The translations under genes were made by a program, and so were the position numbers. The notes beneath the pieces were generated by a model, which worked only from the letters and a program-made list of their open reading frames with translations, had not been told where the DNA came from and ran no database searches. From Chara braunii (lineage: Eukaryota > Streptophyta > Charophyceae > Charales > Characeae), in contig BFEA01000001.1 of NCBI GenBank assembly GCA_003427395.1, positions 10,242,797 to 10,269,772 on the forward strand: a stretch of 26,976 bases of DNA, given 5' to 3'. Shown piece after piece: positions 18,674 to 26,976 of the stretch. Numbering within the stretch: the stretch's first letter is position 1; every line of letters starts with the position of its first letter.

Positions 18674-20700
18674 CGGGCGCACAGCCTTTGACTGAGGTCG
18701 TCCGTGTCGGATTCCGAGACTTGCAACGTTCGACGTTGGCAGGTGACCAGCCAGCGAGATAGCCGTAGCGTCCAGGCGGTGCACCATATACGAGTCCGAC
18801 CCAGACGACAGAACCATTAGCGACGGTAGCTCCGCTTTCTGAAGCATAAACCAGGACTCCGATCCGCGCCTACCCTCTGGCATTCGTATCCATGAAACTG
18901 GCCACTAGAGATCTTAGTTCTGACCTGGGACTCCACCCCCACTTTCCTAAAATCCTTGGCACACCCCCTTTTCGCACTTGCAGGCTCACTCCCACTCCGA
19001 TCAGAAAGTCGCGCCGGGCGTGAGGTTGGTATCGAAGCTGACACGTGGCAGGGCCAGGGATTGTCAATCAGGTAGGCTACAAGGAACGCTATGGCGAACA
19101 GAGGGCGTCCTAAGCAGAGGAACGCGCCACAACATGACCCTATATTAACTAGGATCAGATCGGCAGGCCCGACGGGGCGCCAACATGAACCCCAATCCAA
19201 CACCAAACGCCAATGCACTGCAAGGAGGAGGTCCTAATCCTCAAGGAGTCGACGAGGACGTGCACTTGCGGCCCGCCTGATCTGTACCTTTTCGATCCCA
19301 CGCATCATCTGGTCGGAGCATGGCTAGCCACGCTGCATGCACAACAATATGACAATGACAAAGCTAGGATCAACCTCCCCGCTCGGTTGGGAGGGGATGT
19401 GCACCACTGGTTCAACACTTACGCTTGGGTCGATCTCCCGACCTTCGAGAGGGACTTCTTAAGCTGATTTGACTTTATCCACCCCGAACAGGCCTTCTTC
19501 ATGATGAAAGATCGAGTTCAGAAGCCCCTCGAATCCGTCACTGAATATCGCAGTAGGTTTTATAGGTTATTTGTTAAGTCAGAGCGGGGCGAGGAGGTCG
19601 GAAGGGATTTGTTTATCGATGGGCTTCATAGCCGTACAATGAGGGTGAAAATGCCACAGATCATGGGCGTTGTGAATGAAATGGAGTGAAAGTTTGCTGC
19701 TAGCTTCCTAGAAGAGGAAAACCACGCTAAGGAAGAGGATTCCTCAGAATTGGCCAGAGCGAAGGCCAAAACAAATTTGAGAACATGGGCTTCATCTCCG
19801 GCCCCGTCACTTATCTAGAACAAGTTGGAGTTAAGAGATCGATACCGGACACAACCACAAGACTGTCTGTGGTGATCACACCCACGCCTCCCCCGGATAC
19901 CTCTGCGAAGCACAACGAATCGAACGCAATACGGGAATTAACTCGAACGCTAGTTAGCCTGATGCCGGAAAGCACGAAGGAACAGCGTGAGCATAATGCT
20001 CGGATAGAATCTTTGATGAGGTCGATGCGCCCCATCGTCATCCGAGCTGCACCTATAGTACAAGGAGCAGCCCCCGCTCAAGCTGCGGGCGGTGCGGCGG
20101 CTAATCTAGGCGTCTGTTACACGTGTCACCAGCCCGGCCACATAGTCCGAGACCGCCCCAATCGTCCGACGCAAGTCCGGGTGGGAGCAGCCCCTGTGGC
20201 AGCAGCACCGGTGGCCAATGGACCAGGAAGGGTGGGCACGATGGTGGAGGACATAGAAGGGGGGGGGAGTGCGATAGTCACTACCGAGGAAGCTGCGGAA
20301 CTTATCCCGCTCGTTCAATACATCTCACTGGGTTACCCGGGATTAGGAATAATCGGAACCATCCGCCCCGCGAAGGAACAACGTGAAATAATGGAGTGGA
20401 GACCATCTCCCAAAGAAATGGAATCGGGTGGTCCCGCCTTTGTTACAGGAGAAATTGATGTCCTGAACATCGTTCGAGCCCTGGACCACCAAATTCCCTT
20501 GCCCATCGGGCACTTGCTATCCATATCGGAGCAAGCGAACGAACGCATGTTGCAACACTGCAAAGTGAATCGAAAGTCGTTCGCTCTCGCCAAGTTAGCA
20601 GCCACTAAAGGGAAAACCCCTGCCTGTGAAGACAAGCCCGATGTCCCCATCACCTCGGACCCAATACCGTTAGGGACTAATCCAAAAAGACGATCATTTC
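18670..20700 (+). pseudogene. Gag polyprotein, broken
   Basis: Pieces in several frames. A possible N-terminus starts at 18670 (MTGAQPLTEVVRVGF), with two TAG stops where Gln is likely. The core begins near 19185 (MNPNPTPNANALQGGGPNPQ), shifts frame by one extra base near 19270, and continues as PPDLYLFDPTHHLVGAWLAT and HHWFNTYAW, the retrotransposon Gag helical fold. TGA stops are at 19465-19467 and 19687-19689. After another shift near 19790 comes a zinc knuckle, CYTCHQPGHIVRDR, in which the last Cys is Arg (codon 20154-20156). A Gly/Arg/Tyr-rich stretch and GPAFVTGEIDVLNIVRALD follow. Gag binds and packages the RNA. Confidence 0.8.
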
Positions 20701-21650
20701 CTGCGCATTAAGGTCATTCCGTGGACATTTGCGGAATGCGATATAGAAGTCTGGGGAATTCCGTACAATGCTATCATCAACTTGGGAGCCACAGTCCTGG
20801 CCATCTCGCTGAGGGTCGTGGAACGAACAAGGAGAAGAAAAGATTTGATCCCGTTAGCAGAAGGAGATCACCTTGTCTCCGCTGATGAGGAAAAAATCAA
20901 GGTGGTGGGAAGGATGACAAATGTTGCGTTCCGATTGGGAAAAGTCCACGCCTTGGGAGATGTCGTGGTATTGGACGTAAATACGTACGATGTCCTTTTG
21001 GGATTGCCGGCCCTTACCACGCTGAGAGTCAATCTAGATTTCGAGAGGCGGTCAAAGAATACGGGTGGAAAACCATACGTTGTCCCAGTGCGTTTAACTC
21101 TCCGGACTACGCTACCTATGACCCGGAAAACTCTCCCCGGGATCGGGAAACCACTGCATGTGATCATCTGGAGAGAACCCCTCAAAGAAACGGACTGAAG
21201 GGGAAAGGGACCCGAACTGTCGATTAGCTCCTCTGACAGTGAGGACGAAGCGGACCCAGTAATCCAGGACATGGCGCATCAACTGATTCACTACCCAGTC
21301 CGGCAGAAAGCAGCGGAAACATTCATCCTTACAGAAAGAAACCTCCAACGGACGCGGACCCTAATCCTAGGGGAACCGCTGGTACAAGTATCCCGAATGA
21401 CCGATTCTTTGGAACCCCCTTGGACCTTATACGAGGCCACCACCCCGCTTCTCTCAAGATATAGTGACAAGAAAGCATTCTGCGATATTACGGAATTACC
21501 TCGTTACCTGCTCTCTACAGGGAAGGAGGTACGTTTGCTGCGACAGGGCCCTGAGAGCGAAGCTTTGGAACCCCCTGGGCGCGACAACCCTTACGAACTC
21601 AGGATCAAAATCGTCGAGAAACCTGTAAGCTTGCAGGACATCGACGACAA
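20700..21650 (+). pseudogene. Retropepsin-like protease and linker, active site lost
   Basis: One frame containing NAIINLGATVLAIS where retropepsins have hydrophobic-D-(T/S)-G-A. The catalytic Asp is Asn (20779-20781) and the next residue is Leu. The second hallmark, DVLLGLPAL, is present. TGA at 21196-21198 interrupts the linker, which continues with an acidic SSSDSEDEAD stretch. The frame is lost at the 31-bp duplication at 21651. Retropepsins cut the Gag-Pol precursor; this one would be inactive. Confidence 0.75.
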
Positions 21651-21710
21651 CGTAACACCGGAAGAACACGTGGCAATCCGGCGTAACACCGGAAGAACAC
21701 ATGGCAATCC
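21651..21710 (+). repeat. 31-bp tandem duplication in pol
   Basis: CGTAACACCGGAAGAACAC at 21651 is repeated at 21682 with the following bases (one difference). As 31 is not a multiple of three, it shifts the pol frame. Confidence 0.9.
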
Positions 21711-21713
21711 CAA

Positions 21714-23391
21714 ATGGTTGCAACGGTGTTCTCTTGGCAATCGGACAAGTCATTTATTTCAGCTCCCCCGCCAAGGAACGGTAGTAAAGTGGGCACAAAA
21801 CAAGTGACGGTTAACATACACAAACAACTTTATGAACTACATGTGCCCCAGTACGTGCCCGATGAAACTCACCGACTGATTGTGGACATCCTGACCGAAT
21901 ATCAAAGGGCGATTAGCGTTAAGGACACAGATATCGGGCTGTCGTTAGTTATTTGTCATGAAATCCAAACCAGAACGCACCCGCCAATCCACTACAAACC
22001 ATACCGATACTCCCTCGCGGAACGGAGAACAGCGTTGGAACGAATCAGAGAATTCGAGCTAACGGTTGGATTGAGCCAGCTACCGGACCATGGTTATTCC
22101 CCGTAGTTCTAGTTCCGAAGAAAAACGGGTTGATTCACATATGCATCGATTATAGGAAATTGAATGACATCACGATCAAAGATGTGTACCCCCTTCCCCG
22201 GATTGATGACCTGTTGGATGCGATTGGATGTGCTAATTATTTCAGTAAATTTGATATTCGCCACGGGTTTTATCATATCCTTGTTAAGGAGGAGGATCGA
22301 CCGAAAACGACATTCGTATTGTTCGAGGGCACTTGGCAGTGGATTCATTGCCCTATGGGAATATGCAATGCACCAGCTACTTTCCAGAGAGCAATGACCA
22401 GGCTGACCCAGGGAATGATCAATTTTTGCCGCATTGTGTACATGGACGATATCCTGGTGTATTGTGAATCATTTCATGGACACGCTCAACACATCGAATG
22501 GACACTTGGGGCATTACGGGATGCTGGATTCAAGATCGCATTGGAGAAAAGCGAGTTCTTCCTCTCAGAGATCTCGTTCCTAGGGTATGTGGTGACCCGA
22601 GGGGGTTTGAGACCAGATTCCAGAAAGGTCGAGGCGGTTGGAAACGCCCCTGCACCTACGTCACTAACGCAGGTTCGAGCCTTTCTGGGGCTGGCCTCGT
22701 ATTACTGACGATTTATCAAAGGGTTTGCGGCAATCGCTCGACCTCTGACAAACCTCCTACGAAAGGACCAGCCGCTGAAGTGGGACTCGGAGTGCGAACA
22801 GGACTTTGTCACCTTGAAGGAGGCCCTGGCCTCCACGCCTATTTTGATTCGGCCCGATCATGAGAAGCAATTTATACTCATCACGGACTGGCAGCCCGAG
22901 GCGATCTCCGCTATTTTGGCCAAGAAGGGGAAGGACGGCCGCGAACATGTCATCGAGTACGCCTCACGAACTGTACCCAACGAGTGAAGGAACGATTCGA
23001 CCCCTCAGGGAAAATGCTACACGGTCGTTTGGGGAATTCAACACTTCCATCCGTATTTGTACAGACAAAAGTTTCTCCTCGTCACGGATCATGAGCCCCT
23101 GTTGGCTCTCAAGAGGCTTACTAACTATACGACATGATTGGACGATGGGCTGTCCGGCTACAGGAATATGACTTCGACATCATCCATTGGAAGACAGAGA
23201 AGCACGGGAACGCCGACGGATTGACATGACTGCATCGGTCAAGCAAGGTGGCCAAAGGTGAAGAGATCACTCCGTGGAAGGAGCCGGAGCCAACCAAGGG
23301 ACCATCGTACGGAGAGGTGGCCAATGGCCATTCTCCCCCGAACCTCCAGGAAGTGACACGAGGACACGATGGCGATGGGTGGATAAGGTAA
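21714..23391 (+). pseudogene. Reverse transcriptase and RNase H, broken
   Basis: The RT fingers start in one frame (VTVNIHKQLYELHVPQYVPD) and move to another at 22061 (NGWIEPATGPWLFPVVLVPK). Motifs present are KFDIRHGFYH (first catalytic Asp), YMDD at 22439-22450, and SFLGYVV. RNase H follows with ILITDWQPEA (Asp), IEYASRT (Glu) and LVTDHEPL (Asp). TGA stops lie at 22706-22708 (YY*RF, family Arg), 22985-22987 (NE*RN) and 23227-23229 (GLT*LHR, family Arg). One base is lost or gained near 23128. The polymerase active site is intact but the protein is not. This part copies the RNA and removes it. Confidence 0.95.
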
Positions 23392-23437
23392 TTCTAGAGG
23401 CCCCCTTTCTTCCCTCTCATCTTGTTCTTTTCTCTCC

Positions 23438-23626
23438 TTGTATGACAAATTTTGTTATTTTTGCGAAGCAATATCGCGAGTCTATTCGGTTCCTATGCAT
23501 CCTAGTGGGGAAGGGTATGTCGAGTGGGTAGACTGTGCCCACGACTCCTGTGTTCAATACAGGAACGCAGATAAAGCCTGGTTATGTCCTTTGTGTCGAA
23601 CCGACAAAATCGCGATGGAGGCTTGA
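23438..23626 (+). pseudogene. PHD-like cysteine finger between RNase H and integrase
   Basis: About 62 residues ending at TGA 23624-23626, after which the integrase continues in the same frame. Spaced cysteines CYFC, CAHDSC and WLCPLC resemble a degenerate PHD or RING-type zinc finger. Such fingers can bind chromatin; here that role is inferred from the pattern and the position beside integrase. Confidence 0.5.
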
Positions 23627-24995
23627 TTCCTCGAAGCCACGTCCGAAGGGTTGGAAAAGACACGCAGGTTTCGACGTGCCGAGGTATGGACAAACGTCGT
23701 TCTGATAGCTACGGTGGTCGGGAACTCCCTCCGAGAATTCACTAGGGAAGATTGGAGGTGGGCCAACGAGAGGGTATGGGATTACAGATGGAACGATGGA
23801 CGGTTAGAGAAACGAAAGACTAACGGTAGTGGGATTTGGATGTCGGTGCCTCATCTGTTCATGAGGTACGACTGGGTTAAGTCAGCACACGAGGAAACCG
23901 CCTCCCACTTTGCTGTCAGGATCACAGAGTCAGCAATTTACAAAAACGAATGGTATTGGTCCAATATCAGAGACGATGTTAAATTCATCGTTAAAAATTG
24001 TCCGGTCTGCGCGGCAGACAAGGCGCCGGTTCAGCCGCCTAGGTCGATAGTGCCCACTATAGTCGAACAGTCATTCCAAAGGGTTAGCATGGATACGACG
24101 GATATTGTCGTGCCCCCTGGACCGAATAGCTGCGAATATTCAGTTCTTTTGGTATTCGTGGATCATTTCTCGAAATGGATCGAGGCCTAGCCATGCAAAA
24201 CGCGACAGACGACGGAGATTGTGCGGTATGTCAACCGCTTCCTTGGAATGCATCAAGACACCGGGGAAATCCTAACGGACAACGGGGCAGAATTCCGAGG
24301 AGAAGTCTTGAGGAACCTAGTTGTACATGGCATCTCCATTCACAATATGACTCTCCATATGTCGCAATCGAACGAACTGGTAGAGAATGCGAACCGGGTG
24401 ATTATGACAGCTTTGCGGCGAAACATCACGGCTAGGGACACGAGGCCTTGGCCCGATATCGTAGACCACATCCTAGCTATCCACCAAGGGACACCCCATG
24501 ATTCCACCGGCCTGACCCCTTTTCAGTTACGGACCAATAGTGTGGCTTGCGTAGCTCTGCCGAGCCTGAACGACGAGACGACCCTTGCGCGACGAGCCAC
24601 GAGGGCGACGGTCAAGGACAAGGCTCAACAACATTTAGAATTGATGGGAAAGACCCTCCCCCGATTAGCCCGAAAAAGACAGCGGATGACCGAAATGGCC
24701 CACGGACGACAGGCCCGGAACTATGAGGCCCGGAATGGGAACGCTGGACCTCGAGCCCAGTATAAATTAGGGGACAGTGTGCAAATGTGCTCGCCAGGGC
24801 AAGTTAGCGCCGCGATTCTTCGGGCGATTCTGTGTAGTCGAGCTCGGTCCTAGCGGAGTGAACACGGTGCGGCTTGCGCCGGAGGTCTCAGGAAGCCGAT
24901 CGGCTCGACCGATCATTCGACACGTGTCCTATCTTCGTCCCTTACCTCCCTCTCCTTCTCTCCCATCGTCTACATCGTCCCTCAATTCTAAGTAG
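23627..24995 (+). pseudogene. Integrase, DDE core and C-terminal module, broken
   Basis: Begins after the TGA at 23624. An H2C2 zinc domain is visible (AHEETASHF ... NCPVCAADKA). The catalytic core has MDTTD (Asp codon 24092), TDNGAEF (Asp codon 24278) and LVENANR (Glu codon 24383, 35 codons further on), so all three acids are kept. TAG at 24188-24190 falls between the first two. Near 24800 the frame changes, after which KLAPRFFGRFCVVE and VRLAPEVSGSRSARPIIRHV form the GPF/Y-type C-terminal module and a Ser/Pro tail ending at TAG 24993-24995. Integrase inserts the DNA copy into the genome. Confidence 0.93.
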
Positions 24996-25072
24996 GAAGG
25001 CGACGATCTCAAACTCGAATACACTGATTCTCCTTCTTCTCAACCTTCGTCTCCATCTTCTCCCCCATCTCC

Positions 25073-26611
25073 ATGAGCTTTTCTACAGAGCAGGACATTA
25101 GCGAGTGTCTAATGAGACCTGGGGGGCATATCTCGTCAATCCGGCAGGTACAGCAGGCACGGTTGAGTCCCGATCTGCTCTGATTCGTGACATTCTTCAG
25201 CACAGCGGCCATCCACGCGGCGACATAATTTCGGTTTACATAGATCAGCGATCAAACGCGAGTGTTGGCCGAGGTGTCGGCTTTTTTGTGGCTGTCTCCA
25301 CCAGGTGTTAGCCACGTGTCAGTAATCGTCGCCTTCACCGGCGGTCTTACGACGTTGCATCCATCGTCCCACACAGCCGTCATCCGACAGTTGTGACTCT
25401 GGGGCGGGACCTCACGGCCACGTGGATTCAGCTGTTAGCGCAACCTGGCGATCAGATCGACTCCACTAACGACGTCGATCTCAGCCAACTTCGACTTTCT
25501 CCCGCTGCGCCGGAGGTCTTCATCCCGGAGCTCCTTCCCTTTGCATCGCCCCAATGAACCGGCATCGCCTCTCGACTTTCGGGCTTCCCTCCAACCTCCC
25601 CACCTTCTGGCAGTCCGCTACTGACGCCCCTCTATCCTATCAGGTCAGGTGGCTGGACATGCCGATCCTTGACATTGGCAAGTGGACGGAGTGGTGGAAC
25701 GCATACGTCACGCTCAGTTTCTGTCTCCTCGAAGTGGTGTTCCATTGGGCCGAGCCGGCCAACGAGGATGAAGAAGACGAAGTCCCCGACGACGAGGTGG
25801 AGCTGTTGATAGTCCACGCGTGGAGAAGGGATACGGAGGGGGAGTTGTTGGGGATCCTGTTCGGAAAGGTGAGGGACGACCATCTGGAGCCAATCACGAG
25901 TGAAGTCCGAGTGTTCCTGGCACAACTCTTGAACGATCTGCCTCTAGACACCCTTTCGTGTTGTGACGAGCGGCCCACGCCGGCCACGCTCACCCATACG
26001 TTGGTACCGCATCTGTCGTGGTCCACGTGTACGGAGCTCGACAGGGACAACTGCTACTACCCCTCCTCGGGCCACTATCCGGTCATCGATGTGACCGATC
26101 TCACCTTGTGGGATCCGATCATTCGAAGGGTGGAGGTAGAAGAAGAAGAAGACAAAGAAGAGGTGGAGGAAGAGAGAGAAGAGGCGAGCGAAGAAGAAGA
26201 AGAGAAGAAAACTCGGGGGTGGAATCTGACGACCCCGATTACAACGGGTCAGAGGAGAGTGAGTTGGGAGGGAGTGAGTCAAATGAATCAGGCAGCCCCA
26301 ACGAACAGAGCAAGGAAGAGGACGAAGCCGCAGCGCAGAAGAGGTGAGAGAGGGCAAAAGGAAAGCGACCAGTGGAAGCATCGGACGGACCCGCAACACG
26401 GCTGTCACAAGGCGATCTGGCGCGCAATCCAGAGCCGCCGCAGGAGGAACTTGGAGGATATGGCGTCACCACCACGTAGGGATCACGAAGCAAACGCCGT
26501 AGAAGAAGTTCTTCGCCGACTCAATCCTCTCCACCACGGCCCACTGTTCGCATACGTGGAAATGCGGGCGCTCGGGCTTCGTCCCCGGTCGTTATCCCGC
26601 CGTCCCCTTGA
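25073..26611 (+). pseudogene. Extra ORF 3' of pol, acidic with Arg/Ser-rich tail, broken
   Basis: A coherent protein is spread over three frames. 25073-25210 reads EQDISECLMRPGGHISSIRQ, with TGA at 25181 where Arg is likely. Then LTATWIQLLAQPGDQIDS and VFIPELLPFASP run up to about 25550. From 25554 the frame holds VRWLDMPILDIGKWTEWWNA, FCLLEVVFHWAE, and VRVFLAQLLNDLPLDTLSCC. A Glu-rich run near 26130-26205 contains a frameshift in GAA repeats. The rest is read in another frame to a basic RSKRRRRSSSP tail, with TGA at 26345 and TAG at 26477, ending at TGA 26609-26611. No signal peptide, membrane segment or other env feature is visible. Family unknown to me; it may be an added retroelement gene. 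Confidence 0.6.
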
Positions 26612-26867
26612 TTACCTTACCCTTCATCAGCTCGCGGGCCGCCCCCCGTTTCCTTCTAACTGGCATCCTTTCCCACCTTCCCTCTTCCACCAACTCTACT
26701 CCACCCGCATCATCGCCACTGTCTTCCCACACGCCACCTTTCCCACACTCCTTTCCCCTCCACATCCTTCTCTTTAGAGCGGCATGGGAGGAATATAGGT
26801 CTATTGTATAATCACGGGTACCATCCCCGCGTGCGAACATTATGAGGACTTACGCTGTGTAACCGCT
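26612..26867. other. Tail of the element or flank
   Basis: Pyrimidine-rich sequence to about 26775, then short unique sequence. No LTR match to upstream sequence was seen by eye. Confidence 0.35.
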
Positions 26868-26930
26868 CGTTCATTGAACGCGGGTTTTCCGCTCAATTTT
26901 TTAACGGAACGAACACGCGTTCAATGAACG
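26868..26930. repeat. Perfect 15-bp inverted repeat of a near-palindrome
   Basis: CGTTCATTGAACGCG at 26868-26882 and its exact complement at 26916-26930, 33 bases apart. Each copy contains the near-palindrome CGTTCAWTGAACG. Further CGAACG words lie nearby. Confidence 0.85.
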
Positions 26931-26941
26931 CGACCGAACGC

Positions 26942-26947
<6 letters not shown>

Positions 26948-26976
<29 letters not shown>
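26948..26976. repeat. (GA)n microsatellite at window end
   Basis: GA repeat running off the window. Confidence 0.9.

Larger units (their letters stand above)
18083..26611 (+). mobile_element. Decayed Ty3/gypsy-type LTR retrotransposon
   Basis: In order: a leader ORF, gag, protease, reverse transcriptase, RNase H, cysteine finger, integrase with its C-terminal module, and an extra 3' ORF. RT before RNase H before integrase is the Ty3 order. Many frame changes and stops make it non-functional. No LTR pair is visible, so both ends are provisional; the 3' LTR may lie beyond the window. Confidence 0.9.

Noticed and set aside
19027-19038. TGGTATCGAAGC resembles an initiator-Met-tRNA primer binding site (10 of 12)
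   Set aside because: It falls amid coding-like sequence and no LTR pair could be placed around it; it stays possible only if a 3' LTR beyond the window matches the sequence just upstream.

Overview
The window looks like nuclear DNA of a eukaryote with a large, repeat-rich genome. The GT/GA/TA microsatellites, poly(A)-tailed retrocopies, U6 snRNA pieces, Ns and one 627-base assembly gap point that way, as does the absence of operons. The particular mix of elements resembles what I remember of charophyte algae such as Chara braunii. That assignment is an inference from memory. I see no intact host gene; almost everything recognisable is mobile DNA in various stages of decay.

Layout. (1) 1-5.2 kb: a PIF/Harbinger-type DNA transposon with two convergent genes. 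A plus-strand partner protein (237-1889) and a minus-strand DDE transposase (3236-4774) are each broken by one in-frame stop. (2) 5.2-7.0 kb: no convincing gene, but three copies of a short hairpin motif. (3) 7.07-10.6 kb: a nested retro-locus. A 5'-truncated LINE (plus strand) ends in a 31-base poly(A). Next is a minus-strand U6 snRNA retrocopy that is split in two by a roughly 2-kb element coding a zinc-knuckle/coiled-coil protein, with a 9-base duplication of U6 sequence at the break. Beyond the second half of U6 lies another LINE 3' end on the minus strand. (4) 10.6-18 kb: mostly non-coding: microsatellites, three long hairpins, the gap, a 250-bp repeat present twice 496 bp apart, a 109-bp tandem duplication, a possible SINE and one dubious open frame.

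(5) 18.1-26.6 kb: a decayed Ty3/gypsy-type LTR retrotransposon (plus strand) with gag, protease, RT, RNase H, a PHD-like cysteine finger, a DDE integrase and its C-terminal module. A further long ORF sits in the position where some elements carry an extra or env-like gene, but it shows no env features; it is acidic with an Arg/Ser-rich tail. Its frames zig-zag through several indels and at least ten in-frame stops, most of them TGA at places where the family has Arg, as expected from C-to-T decay of methylated CGA codons. No LTR pair lies inside the window, so the element's ends are not defined.

The observation most worth following is the U6 locus (8277-10330): an insertion inside the conserved core of a U6 snRNA sequence, flanked on both sides by poly(A)-tailed LINE ends.
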